NCBI GenBank assembly: GCA_021826785.1
Contig: JAKAYN010000004.1
Coordinates: 1 to 13,038 of the forward strand
DNA length: 13,038 bases
Source of the DNA: Thermoplasmata archaeon
GTDB lineage: Archaea; Thermoplasmatota; Thermoplasmata; Thermoplasmatales; Thermoplasmataceae
Reading direction: 5' to 3'
This document shows positions 1 through 7,118 of the stretch, piece by piece. The notes under the pieces are model-generated. The model worked only from the letters and a program-made list of their open reading frames with translations. It ran no database searches and had not been told where the DNA came from. The stretch's first letter is position 1. Every line of letters starts with the position of its first letter. The position numbers were made by a program, and so were the translations under genes.

Positions 1-1
1 A

Positions 2-334
2 TCTAAAGATTTAATTGGAAAAAAGGTTATGGTTCTGAGAAATATCAAGCCGGCAAAGATACGCGGTGTAAAATCTGAGGGTATTATCATAGCTATTCAG
101 AATGGTAATGATGTGTTTATTCCAGAGGTAAACGGAAACGACGGTGATTTAATAAAAATAGATAACTTTGGTGTCGACGATAAGTACATATCAATAGACG
201 AAGTAAAAAATTATAAATTTACTGTTGATAACGGCGAATTAATAATTCAATATGGTAATTCAAGGTTCAGGCTTACAAACAACGGATATCCAATACATGT
301 AAATGCACCTGATGGTTCAGGCATTATGCTTTAA
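2..334 (+). CDS. metG: C-terminal tRNA-binding (OB-fold) domain of methionyl-tRNA synthetase, 5' truncated
   Basis: The frame is open from base 2, so the gene begins outside the window; the ATG at 29 lies inside the domain and is not the start. The visible piece begins SKDLIGKKVMVLRNIKPAKIRGVKSEG, which matches the conserved core of the EMAP/Trbp111-type tRNA-binding OB fold at the C-terminus of MetRS (usual pattern: hydrophobic GKKV, hydrophobic run, N-L-x-P-x-K-x-R-G-V-x-S-x-G-M). In archaea this domain is either the tail of MetRS or a separate small subunit; the window cannot tell which. It would help MetRS hold tRNA in the cytosol. After the usual end of the OB fold there are about 50 further residues (from roughly IDNFGVDD to the end), longer than in the MetRS tails I know. 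A phenylalanyl-tRNA synthetase beta origin is less likely because of the KPAKIRGVKSEG match. Confidence 0.8.
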   Translation, partial: SKDLIGKKVMVLRNIKPAKIRGVKSEGIIIAIQNGNDVFIPEVNGNDGDLIKIDNFGVDDKYISIDEVKNYKFTVDNGELIIQYGNSRFRLTNNGYPIHVNAPDGSGIML

Positions 335-360
335 CTGCTAGGAAAATTTTATTAACCACT

Positions 361-370
361 TTTTAATATA
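361..370 (+). promoter_or_regulatory. Candidate TATA box for rpoK
   Basis: TTTTAATATA lies in the 47-base gap after the metG-like gene. Its centre is about 25 nt before the ATG at 391, the usual archaeal TATA-to-start distance, so this would give a leaderless transcript. An alternative box, TTTTATTAA (347-355), would instead suit the ATG at 382. Confidence 0.45.
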
Positions 371-390
371 GGTTTGTTTGCATGATTTTT

Positions 391-564
391 ATGATATTGA
401 CTAAATTTGAAAAGGCGAGGATTATAGGCGCAAGGGCCCTGCAGATTGCAATGGGTGCACCGGTGATTATAGATATTTCCCCAGACATCATAGATCCAAT
501 AGATATAGCAATGATAGAGTTTGAAAATAACGTTATACCAATAACAATAAAAAGAAATCAATAA
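391..564 (+). CDS. rpoK: DNA-directed RNA polymerase subunit K (Rpo6/RpoK, Rpb6 homologue)
   Basis: This is a 57-residue protein, the normal size for archaeal RpoK. It carries the family core [21 protein letters not shown] near the N-terminus and ends with a form of the conserved I-A-x-x-E-F-x-x-x-V-I-P-I-T-I-(R/K)-R tail. RpoK is the archaeal counterpart of eukaryotic Rpb6 and bacterial omega, a small subunit that helps assemble and stabilise the polymerase around the largest subunit. There are two in-frame ATGs, at 382 and 391. I chose 391 because it sits about 25 nt after a TATA-like box, there is no SD site for either, and MILTKFEK matches family N-termini better than the longer [13 protein letters not shown]7 run follows the stop codon at once. 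The neighbours are other information-processing or housekeeping genes, with no sign of transfer. Confidence 0.93.
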   Translation: MILTKFEKARIIGARALQIAMGAPVIIDISPDIIDPIDIAMIEFENNVIPITIKRNQ

Positions 565-571
565 TTTTTTT
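565..571 (+). terminator. Oligo-T terminator after rpoK
   Basis: Seven consecutive T residues begin one base after the rpoK stop codon, and more T-rich sequence follows. Archaeal RNA polymerase terminates at such T-runs without needing a hairpin, and none is evident here. Confidence 0.5.
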
Positions 572-592
572 ATGTGTTTGTTTTAAAATAAA

Positions 593-612
593 AAAGGTTA
601 AATCATATTTTA
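593..612 (+). promoter_or_regulatory. Candidate promoter of the cobalamin adenosyltransferase gene
   Basis: An A/G-rich stretch (AAAAAAGG) is followed by TTAAATCATATTTTA, about 20-25 nt before the ATG at 625. No SD site lies in the 15 nt before that ATG, which suggests a leaderless transcript. The AT-rich context makes the exact box uncertain. Confidence 0.35.
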
Positions 613-624
613 CATTAGTTAAAT

Positions 625-1158
625 ATGTTTACTAGACGCGGTGATGCCGGTGAGACCGATACCGGTTTAAGAATAAGGGTTGGAAAGGATTCACCACTTG
701 TTGAGTTTCAGGGTACACTTGATGAGTTAAACTCATTTATAGGTATTGCGCTTGTTACATCAAAATGGGATGATATAAGGAGCGATCTTAATCTTATCCA
801 AAATGATATATTTTTGATTGGAGAGGATATAACGGCCATGGGAACACATAGAACAATAACAGAGGATCGTGTTAAATGGCTGGAGGCAAAGGTCTTTGAT
901 TATCGTAAAGAAATAGGCAAGATCAGACTTTTTGTAATTCCAGGCGGTAGCCAGGAGGCTGCAACGCTTCATGTTGCGAGATCCGTTGCAAGGAGGGCAG
1001 AGCGCATAGCTGTATACCTTTCAAAACAGACAAGTGTAAATAAATATATATTAATATATTTGAACAGGCTATCATCGCTTTTATTCATGCATGCACTGGT
1101 TTCAAACAGGCGCCTTGGCATAGAGGAAAGAATATGGGACATAAGGCGTGAATCATGA
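625..1158 (+). CDS. ATP:cob(I)alamin adenosyltransferase, PduO/MMAB type
   Basis: The 177-residue protein transfers the adenosyl group of ATP to cob(I)alamin, making adenosylcobalamin in the cytosol. It shows the PduO-type pattern from end to end: the ATP-binding N-terminal loop TRRGDAGET (residues 3-11), the DELNSFIG helix (33-40), the core [19 protein letters not shown] with RRAER (103-127), and the C-terminal [10 protein letters not shown] (145-154). The length is normal for the family, which forms trimers. T. acidophilum has a structurally characterised member (TA1434, from memory) next to its 2-oxoacid dehydrogenase genes, and the same neighbourhood occurs here. The stop codon overlaps the end of the convergent lipB gene by 6 bases, leaving no intergenic terminator. 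Product use is not shown by the window; methylmalonyl-CoA mutase or B12-dependent ribonucleotide reductase are the likely consumers. Confidence 0.93.
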   Translation: MFTRRGDAGETDTGLRIRVGKDSPLVEFQGTLDELNSFIGIALVTSKWDDIRSDLNLIQNDIFLIGEDITAMGTHRTITEDRVKWLEAKVFDYRKEIGKIRLFVIPGGSQEAATLHVARSVARRAERIAVYLSKQTSVNKYILIYLNRLSSLLFMHALVSNRRLGIEERIWDIRRES

Positions 1159-1800
1159 AATTAGGCTCTCGTAGCTTATTTCATTAAATTTTCCATAGAA
1201 TTTTTCAATTTCTGATATTATATAATGCATGGCCTTTTCCCTTGGAACGTCTATGTAACCCATAACGGCAGGTGGTAATCCGCACGGGTTTATACTCAAA
1301 AAGCCATTTAAAACATCTTTGCTTATATTAAGCGCAACACCATGGTATGAGACATAATCATCTATTGCCATCCCAATGGATGCAACCTTTTTAAATGTGC
1401 CGTTGATATCTGCCCAGATGCCTGGTTCATCCATTGTTTTTGCATTGTACCCAAGGTTTTTTAAAACGTTTATATATGCATTTTCAATGTTATTAAGAAA
1501 TATCTTTACCTCCTTTTTTCCATTTATTCTTACATCAAATATAAAGTATGAAACGAGTTGTCCAGGACCATGGTATGTTATATCGCCGCCGCGGTCTGTT
1601 TTTATAACTTTTACGCCTGCATAGTTTTTTTCGTCTGCCTTTCTGCCTATGGTATAAACAGGCTCATGTTCCACAAAAATTATTGTGTTTCCTATTAAAT
1701 TATTTTTTCTCATGGATACAAGCTTGTACTGTATATCAAGGCACTTCATGTAATCCATTTTTTTAAGATCAATGTAAAAATTAGTTTTCGAAGTCATCAT
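1153..1800 (-). CDS. lipB: Octanoyltransferase LipB
   Basis: LipB moves an octanoyl group from a carrier to the lipoyl-domain lysine, the first step of protein lipoylation. The 215-residue protein has all LipB landmarks: [10 protein letters not shown] (44-53), [12 protein letters not shown] (70-81), KKVASIG (137-143) and INPCG (170-174). Lys138 and Cys173 match the acyl-enzyme Cys/Lys pair of E. coli LipB (Lys135, Cys169), so it should be active. The Cys places it in LipB rather than lipoate ligase LplA. The start ATG lies within the end of lpd (20-base overlap), preceded by a strong SD GGAGGG at 1811-1806, 5 nt away. A second ATG follows directly (1797). It is the last gene of the operon. 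Bacterial LipB uses octanoyl-ACP, but archaea generally lack ACP-based fatty-acid synthesis, so the donor here is unclear. Confidence 0.93.
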   Translation of the reverse strand: MMTSKTNFYIDLKKMDYMKCLDIQYKLVSMRKNNLIGNTIIFVEHEPVYTIGRKADEKNYAGVKVIKTDRGGDITYHGPGQLVSYFIFDVRINGKKEVKIFLNNIENAYINVLKNLGYNAKTMDEPGIWADINGTFKKVASIGMAIDDYVSYHGVALNISKDVLNGFLSINPCGLPPAVMGYIDVPREKAMHYIISEIEKFYGKFNEISYESLIS

Positions 1801-3061
1801 GTATGCCCTCCGCTATGGTTGGATGCGGGTGAACCGTTAATAACAGATCCTTTATGTTTAAATACGATTCAACGGCAAGGCTAACCTCTGTAATTATCTC
1901 TGAAGATCTTGGTGCGGCAATTGCAGCACCCGTTACTGTTCCATCGTCATCATAGTAAATCCTAAAGAAGCCATCGCTATCGTTCATGGTAAGCGCCCTT
2001 GGTACGGCCGATGTCATAATCTTCTTTGAATTCTTTGATACATACCCAGTAAATGATATTTCAGGATCTGTATATATTACATAGGGCATTGCCTTGTAAT
2101 CAACTATAACATCATTGCCGATGATGTTCTCGGCTGCAACATATGCATCATAAAAAGCCTTGTGTGCCAGCATTGGGCCAGTGGTAACATCGCCTATTGC
2201 ATAGATGTTTTTTACACTTGTTCTCCTGTGGTTATCAGTCTTTATAAACCTGCCGTCCATCTCTATTTTTACGTTTTCCAGACCGATATCCTTTGTATTT
2301 GGTATCCTGCCAACTGACATTAATACTATCTCTGAACTTATCTCACCGTTCTCAGTTTTTACCTTATAATAATTATCCTTAGAAACAGATAAAACCTTGC
2401 TCGATGTCATTATGTTTATGCCAAGCGATCTTAGTTTTTTATCAACTGCTTTTGAAAGTTCCTCGTTTACCTCTGGAAGTATTCTATCCTTTGCCTCGAT
2501 GATGTACACTTTTGAACCAAGCTTTGCCATTGCCGTACCTATCTCGACACCTATGTAGCCACCACCTATAACAGCGATGCTCTCAGGAACATGATCTATG
2601 CCAAGTATTTCTCTATTGTAATAAACATTGTCTATTCCAGGTATCCTTGCCGGCACAGAACCGGTATCTATTATTATATTCTCAGCTGTATAATCTTTTC
2701 CATTAACATTTAATGTGTTTTCGTCCTTTATGGTGCCGAAACCGTAGATTATATCCGCCCCAAGTGCCCTGCATTGCCCCTCAGCGTTGCCTGTTATCTT
2801 TGACACCATTTTATTCTTCCATTCCTGCCATGCATTCATATCTATTTTATAATCAATAGAAACGCCTGGCATGTTCTTTAGATAGTATATGCTCTCACTC
2901 ATCTCTATAAGTGCCTTTGATGGAATGCATCCATAGTTAAGGCATTCGCCACCGAATTTCTCCTTTTCTACCATTAATACCTTTTTTTTATTTTTCAATA
3001 GATGAACGGCGGCCTTGTAACCACCGGCACCGGCTCCAAGTATAATTACGTCGTAATCCAT
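1781..3061 (-). CDS. lpdA: Dihydrolipoamide dehydrogenase (E3), FAD/NAD flavoprotein
   Basis: E3 re-oxidises the dihydrolipoyl group of E2 and passes electrons through FAD and a disulfide to NAD+. The N-terminus has the FAD-binding GAGAGGY fold (9-15). The redox disulfide is in [10 protein letters not shown] (Cys40, Cys45). A second Rossmann motif, [10 protein letters not shown], binds NAD(H). YAIGDVT is the second FAD contact, and the C-terminal HPHPTIAE holds the His413/Glu418 catalytic pair. At 426 residues it is somewhat shorter than typical E3 (about 450-480), but no motif is missing. The start ATG directly follows the E2 stop codon, and its SD (GGTGAT, 3070-3065) is written in the last codons of E2. 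It overlaps lipB by 20 bases downstream. Mercuric or glutathione reductase is excluded by the HPHPT tail and the operon. Confidence 0.95.
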   Translation of the reverse strand: MDYDVIILGAGAGGYKAAVHLLKNKKKVLMVEKEKFGGECLNYGCIPSKALIEMSESIYYLKNMPGVSIDYKIDMNAWQEWKNKMVSKITGNAEGQCRALGADIIYGFGTIKDENTLNVNGKDYTAENIIIDTGSVPARIPGIDNVYYNREILGIDHVPESIAVIGGGYIGVEIGTAMAKLGSKVYIIEAKDRILPEVNEELSKAVDKKLRSLGINIMTSSKVLSVSKDNYYKVKTENGEISSEIVLMSVGRIPNTKDIGLENVKIEMDGRFIKTDNHRRTSVKNIYAIGDVTTGPMLAHKAFYDAYVAAENIIGNDVIVDYKAMPYVIYTDPEISFTGYVSKNSKKIMTSAVPRALTMNDSDGFFRIYYDDDGTVTGAAIAAPRSSEIITEVSLAVESYLNIKDLLLTVHPHPTIAEGIHDDFEN

Positions 3062-4228
3062 TCAATCACCAATGTAGAGTGCGGGTTCCTCGATTATCTC
3101 CTTTAACTTCTGTATAAACCTTGCCGCCTCGGCACCGTCTATTAACCTATGATCGCACGCCAGTGTAACGTAAACGCCGGTTTTTAATGAACCGTTTATA
3201 AATGCGCTTGTTTTTGTGTTTATTGCAAGTATTGCAACCTCTGGGTAGTTTATTATCGGCGTTGAGTATATTCCACCTATAGCGCCTATGTTTGTTATTG
3301 AAAAGGTTGAGCCTTTAACATCGTTCATTTCAAGTGTGTTTGATCTTGCCTTTTCTGCAAGCTCTTTTATCTCCTTTGATATCTGGAATATATCCTTTTT
3401 ATCGGTATCGTTTATAACGACCACGGTTAGACCATATGGGGAGTCCACAGCTATGCCCATATTATAGCTCTTCTTTATCGTATATGTTCCGTCATCGTTG
3501 TATAAAGCGTTCATCTTTGGAAACTCCTTAAATGCTATGGTGCATGCCTTTGCAAAGAAGGCTGTAAAGCTTACATAGCCCTTCTTTGAATAATAATTAA
3601 TGGCCTTTTCTATGTTCTCAGTTGATATGAAGTCCGTTATCGTAAAATGAGGTATTATCTGCTTTGATTTTGTCATTTTATCGAATATGATCTTTCTTAT
3701 TCCTGATGGCCTGTATATTTCATCATTGGAAACACTGGTGCTTTTAACATTCATTGATGATATGTATGCATCGATGTCCTCCTTTCTTATCCTGCCGTCT
3801 GGCTTTGATGCCTTTACATTTATAAGGTTTATTCCCTTCTCCCTGGCATAGGCCCTAACGGCAGGCGTTGCCTTTACAATTACATTGCCCTCCTCGTTTT
3901 CCGCCTTTGTTTCATTGCTAGTTTCTATTTTTACCTCTTTAGTTTCTTTATTTTCTTCAGCTTTGTTCTCAGTTTCAACTATGCCCTCGCCCTCACTTGA
4001 TTCAATGTTTGCAATAACATCACCGACCTTTACGGTTTTTCCCTCGGGCTCTACCAGCTTCAAAACCTTTCCGCTAACAGGTGATGGTATCTTAATTGTT
4101 ATCTTATCGGTCATTATCTCAACAATTTCCTGATCTTTCTGTATCACATCACCTTCCTTTATATTCCATTTTACTATTTCACCCTCGCTAACACCCTCGC
4201 CTATTGGTGGAACCTTTAAATTGTACAT
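3062..4228 (-). CDS. Dihydrolipoamide acyltransferase (E2) of the 2-oxoacid dehydrogenase complex
   Basis: E2 forms the core of the complex and transfers the acyl group from its lipoyl arm to CoA. Numbered from the ATG at 4228 (388 residues), there is one lipoyl domain (about 1-77) with the lipoylated Lys42 in EIMTDKITIKIPSP. A Glu/Lys/Asn-rich linker (about 78-117) follows, then a peripheral-subunit-binding domain (118-157, ATPAVRAYAREKGI...DGRIRKEDI) and the catalytic domain (about 172-388). The active-site signature is DHRLIDG (His360, Asp364). The frame also opens at a GTG at 4237. I prefer the ATG because the GTG lies inside the SD sequence GGTGA (4238-4234), 5 nt before the ATG. The stop codon abuts the lpd start. 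The linker is charged rather than Ala/Pro-rich as in many bacterial E2 proteins. The acyl specificity cannot be read from sequence alone. Confidence 0.94.
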   Translation of the reverse strand: MYNLKVPPIGEGVSEGEIVKWNIKEGDVIQKDQEIVEIMTDKITIKIPSPVSGKVLKLVEPEGKTVKVGDVIANIESSEGEGIVETENKAEENKETKEVKIETSNETKAENEEGNVIVKATPAVRAYAREKGINLINVKASKPDGRIRKEDIDAYISSMNVKSTSVSNDEIYRPSGIRKIIFDKMTKSKQIIPHFTITDFISTENIEKAINYYSKKGYVSFTAFFAKACTIAFKEFPKMNALYNDDGTYTIKKSYNMGIAVDSPYGLTVVVINDTDKKDIFQISKEIKELAEKARSNTLEMNDVKGSTFSITNIGAIGGIYSTPIINYPEVAILAINTKTSAFINGSLKTGVYVTLACDHRLIDGAEAARFIQKLKEIIEEPALYIGD

Positions 4229-4233
4229 AATTT

Positions 4234-4238
4234 TCACC
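4234..4238 (-). promoter_or_regulatory. Ribosome binding site that fixes the E2 start
   Basis: Read on the minus strand, GGTGA overlaps the last base of the E1 beta TAG stop codon and lies 5 nt before the ATG at 4228. It supports that ATG over the in-frame GTG at 4237, which is part of the site itself. Confidence 0.65.
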
Positions 4239-5203
4239 TAGTAATTTATAACCTTATTTATAGCATTCATAATTCTCTTCTCGTTTGGAACGTAATAATC
4301 CTCAAGTATAAAAGGCACTGGTATATCCATGCCAGTTACCCTTAGTATTGGGGCCTGCAGATAGTCTATGGCCTTTTCCGCTATTGTTGCTGAAATCTCG
4401 GCACCAACACCGAACATCTTCGGGGCCTCATGGACTATAACAGCACGGCCCGTTCTCTTTACAGAGTTTATTACTGTATCTTTATCGAATGGATTCAATG
4501 TTATAAGGTCTATTACATCCGCGTTGATATTATTCTTCTGAACAACGGATTTTACCAATGGCACCATTGGGCCATAAGTTATTAACGTAACATCATCACC
4601 CTCAAGGATTCTTTTAGCCTTTCCTATTTCAACCTTGTAATAATTATCAGGCACATCATTTTTTATTGAATAGTATAACCTCTTTGGCTCAAGGAACATT
4701 ACAGGATCATTGCTCTCTATTGAAGATATTAAAAGGCCCTTGGCATCGTATGGATTTGACGGCGTAACAACGACAAGACCGGCGGTATGCGCAAAATATG
4801 CCTCGCTGCTCTGTGAATGATAAGGTCCACCAGAAACGCCACCGCCATAGGGAGTTCTAAGCACCATTGGAAGTATATAATCACCATTGGTTCTGTATCT
4901 AATCTTTGCCATCTGACTTACTATTTGATCCATTGCGGTGTATATAAAATCCAAAAACTGTATCTCTGGGATGGGCCTTAGGCCGTCCATAGCCATGCCT
5001 ATGCTCATACCGACTATGCCAAGCTCTGAAAGTGGTGTGCTTACAACCCTCTCATCACCATACTTTGCATATAAACCGTCTGTCACGCGAAAGACGCCGC
5101 CATCCTTTGCTATATCCTCGCCGATCAATATAACGGATTTATCTTTATCAAGCATTGTGTCAAGTGCATTATTAAGAGCCTTTACCATGTTCATCTCGGT
5201 CAT
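4238..5203 (-). CDS. 2-oxoacid dehydrogenase E1 component, beta subunit
   Basis: With E1 alpha this forms the thiamine-diphosphate-dependent E1, which decarboxylates the 2-oxoacid and reductively acylates the E2 lipoyl group. The 321 residues match the E1 beta family (about 320-340): ILIGEDIAKDGGVFRVTDGL near the N-terminus, TPLSELGIVG with the conserved thiamine-activating Glu60, PEIQFLDFIYTAMDQ, and the glycine-rich RTPYGGG...GPYHSQSSEA loop (116-134) with His129. The C-terminal half carries the transketolase C-type fold ending in VTGMDIPVPF. The start ATG shares ATGA with the E1 alpha stop (4-base overlap), and an SD GGTGA (5214-5210) lies 6 nt before it. The match is to the two-subunit E1 of branched-chain, acetoin and Gram-positive-type pyruvate complexes, so substrate preference is open. 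The T. acidophilum complex is reported to prefer branched-chain 2-oxoacids. Confidence 0.94.
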   Translation of the reverse strand: MTEMNMVKALNNALDTMLDKDKSVILIGEDIAKDGGVFRVTDGLYAKYGDERVVSTPLSELGIVGMSIGMAMDGLRPIPEIQFLDFIYTAMDQIVSQMAKIRYRTNGDYILPMVLRTPYGGGVSGGPYHSQSSEAYFAHTAGLVVVTPSNPYDAKGLLISSIESNDPVMFLEPKRLYYSIKNDVPDNYYKVEIGKAKRILEGDDVTLITYGPMVPLVKSVVQKNNINADVIDLITLNPFDKDTVINSVKRTGRAVIVHEAPKMFGVGAEISATIAEKAIDYLQAPILRVTGMDIPVPFILEDYYVPNEKRIMNAINKVINY

Positions 5204-6201
5204 TGAATCTCACCCCTTTCCTCGGTTATGTACCATGGATCGTTCTCATAGATGTTTTTAAATAACGTTTCTTTTCCGGGCTTGTTCATCTTTTCGTACC
5301 TTTCAACCTCCTTTGAAACCGTGTCATTTATCTCATTTTTTATGTTTGATATTTCTTCATCATTGAGTATCTTCATTCTCTTTATATCGTTCTCTATTAT
5401 TGTAAGTGGATCCAATGGATCGCCCTCATTTATTATCGTTTTTCTGTACTTGTTAGGATCATCGGCTGTTGTGTGAGGTCCCATTCTGTAAGTAACAGCA
5501 TCGATTAAAATTGGCATGCTACCCTTCTCAACATTTAATATTGCATTTTTTATTGCATGATAAGCCTCAACGAAGTTATTTCCATCTATTTTTATGCCGG
5601 TGAAACCATATGCCTCGGCCTTTTTGGATATCTCAACCTTTGTTTGATCCTCAACCGGATATGATATGGCCCATTGATTGTTCTCGCATATGAATAATAT
5701 CGGCAATGAATACACGGCAGAAAAGTTCATTGCAACATGGAAGTCTGGTGTTGACGTTGCACCATCACCGAATGTGGCAACAACTATGCCCGGCTTCTTC
5801 TGATATTTGTGTGAATATGCAACACCGGTTGCAGCCATTAGATGGCCACCAACCGTTGTTATTACAGGCCCAACGTTCTTGGCTTTATTAGATATATGCA
5901 ATGGCATATCCCTTCCAAGCTCATTGTCCTTTTCAGTTGAAAACATCTGTGCAAGCACGAAGTCCAGACCAACCCTGGCTATATCAGACCCAAGATCCCT
6001 GTAATATGGATAGAAGAAATCTATATCTCTAAGAGCCATGCCTATTGCAGCATGTAATGCCTCATGCCCCATGTTTGGTATATAAAATGGCAAAAATCCC
6101 TGCCTGTTTATGCCAAGCAATTTTTTATCAAGTGTTCTCTCCAAAATCACGTTTCTGTATGCATTAATAATATCATCCTTACTAATATCCTCTTCAATCA
6201 T
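5200..6201 (-). CDS. 2-oxoacid dehydrogenase E1 component, alpha subunit
   Basis: This is the thiamine-diphosphate-binding partner of E1 beta. The 333-residue protein shows the thiamine motif GDG (145-147) followed by ENN (173-175), the conserved MGHEA (44-48), GGHLMAATG (118-126), and the loop YRMGPHTTADDP (238-249) that corresponds to the regulatory loop of mammalian E1 alpha (usual form HSTSDDP; Thr replaces Ser here). The frame is open a further 49 codons upstream, but that part lies wholly inside lipA and has no homology to E1. The ATG at 6201 has a strong SD, GGAGGG (6214-6209), 7 nt before it. It overlaps the lipA stop by 8 bases and the E1 beta start by 4. Those overlaps suggest translational coupling of the E1 subunits. 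Branched-chain or pyruvate specificity cannot be settled from sequence. Confidence 0.94.
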   Translation of the reverse strand: MIEEDISKDDIINAYRNVILERTLDKKLLGINRQGFLPFYIPNMGHEALHAAIGMALRDIDFFYPYYRDLGSDIARVGLDFVLAQMFSTEKDNELGRDMPLHISNKAKNVGPVITTVGGHLMAATGVAYSHKYQKKPGIVVATFGDGATSTPDFHVAMNFSAVYSLPILFICENNQWAISYPVEDQTKVEISKKAEAYGFTGIKIDGNNFVEAYHAIKNAILNVEKGSMPILIDAVTYRMGPHTTADDPNKYRKTIINEGDPLDPLTIIENDIKRMKILNDEEISNIKNEINDTVSKEVERYEKMNKPGKETLFKNIYENDPWYITEERGEIQ

Positions 6202-7054
6202 TTTTAAACCCTCCTTTGATAAAGGCCTCCGCCGCTTTATACGACGTTCTGACAAGCGGACCTGAGGCCACAAAGGAAAAACCAATTTCATAGGCCTTTT
6301 CCTCAAGCATTTTAAACCTGTCCATTGAGCAGTACTCAACAACCTCAAGCTGTTTCTTCGTTGGCCTGAGGTACTGGCCTATGGTTACTATTTCAACACC
6401 GGCATCATGCAGATCTCTTAGTGTCTCGATTACCTCATCGTCTGTTTCGCCAAGTCCAAGCATTATTGATGATTTTGTTATAATGTTCTTTTTTGATTTT
6501 ATGTATCTGAGAACGTTTAAACTCTGGTCATAACCCGCCCGTGGGTCCCTAACAGTTTTTGTAAGTCTTCTCACCGTTTCAACGTTATGCGCGATTACAT
6601 CAGGCTCTGCATCAATAATTTTATCGAGAAAATCATGCACACCACTGAAATCTGGTATCAAAACCTCTATTTTTATTTTAAGGTCCTTTAATCTTCTTAT
6701 AACACTTGCAAAATGTGATGAGCCTTTATCCGGCAGATCATCACGGTCAACGGATGTAATAACAACGTAATCCAAATTCATCATTTTAACTGATTCATAA
6801 ACCTTTTCTGGTTCCAGTGGATCCAGTGGCAGCATCTTTCCATGTGTAACCGCGCAGAACCTGCATCCCCTTGAGCAGTTAGAGCCCATTATCATAAAGG
6901 TTGCTGTTCCGCTTTCCCAGCACTCTGCTATGTTTGGGCAGTGTGCCTCCTCGCATACTGTGTAAAGATTTCTGCTTGATAATGTACTCTTTATAAAAGT
7001 ATATCTTTCACCCGAAGGAAGCCTGACCTTATAGCTTACTGGACCTGCATTCAT
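6194..7054 (-). CDS. lipA: Lipoyl synthase LipA (radical SAM)
   Basis: LipA inserts two sulfur atoms into the octanoyl group on the E2 lipoyl lysine. Numbered from the ATG at 7054 (286 residues), the auxiliary-cluster motif is CEEAHCPNIAEC (Cys34, Cys39, Cys45), the radical SAM motif is CSRGCRFC (Cys60, Cys64, Cys67), and the C-terminal RTSY contains Ser271, matching the conserved serine that ligates the auxiliary cluster. The full set supports an active enzyme. The frame remains open upstream, with an ATG at 7117 and a TTG at 7129. I chose 7054 because MNAGPVSYKVRLPSG aligns with family N-termini, a TATA-like box lies about 25 nt before it, and none of the starts has a well-spaced SD. With the 7129 start it would overlap the dihydropteroate synthase gene by 11 bases. 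It is first in the dehydrogenase-lipoylation operon. Confidence 0.93.
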   Translation of the reverse strand: MNAGPVSYKVRLPSGERYTFIKSTLSSRNLYTVCEEAHCPNIAECWESGTATFMIMGSNCSRGCRFCAVTHGKMLPLDPLEPEKVYESVKMMNLDYVVITSVDRDDLPDKGSSHFASVIRRLKDLKIKIEVLIPDFSGVHDFLDKIIDAEPDVIAHNVETVRRLTKTVRDPRAGYDQSLNVLRYIKSKKNIITKSSIMLGLGETDDEVIETLRDLHDAGVEIVTIGQYLRPTKKQLEVVEYCSMDRFKMLEEKAYEIGFSFVASGPLVRTSYKAAEAFIKGGFKND

Positions 7055-7073
7055 TATTTCTATATTTTCTGTA

Positions 7074-7090
7074 CTTATTAAAAATTTGCG
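7074..7090 (-). promoter_or_regulatory. Candidate promoter of the lipA-E1-E2-E3-lipB operon
   Basis: On the minus strand this reads CGCAAATTTTTAATAAG: a possible BRE (CGCAAA) followed by a TATA-like TTTTTAATA centred about 25 nt before the ATG at 7054. It lies just after the dihydropteroate synthase stop codon. If used, it gives the operon its own leaderless transcript. Confidence 0.45.
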
Positions 7091-7118
7091 TAAAAAAGAA
7101 AAATACCATTTAGACATT

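Noticed and set aside
352..561. Antisense open frame over rpoK
   Set aside because: The plus strand encodes a clear RpoK; the reverse reading has no recognisable motif.
3885..4133. Ser/Phe-rich open frame antisense to E2
   Set aside because: It is the complement of the Glu/Lys-rich E2 linker and lipoyl domain, whose codons naturally read as Ser/Phe on the other strand.
4229..4237. GTG start for E2 at 4237
   Set aside because: The GTG is part of the SD sequence GGTGA, and the ATG at 4228 is correctly spaced from it.
6202..6348. 49-codon N-terminal extension of E1 alpha
   Set aside because: It lies wholly inside lipA in another frame, is rich in Arg/Leu without similarity to E1, and the ATG at 6201 has a strong SD.
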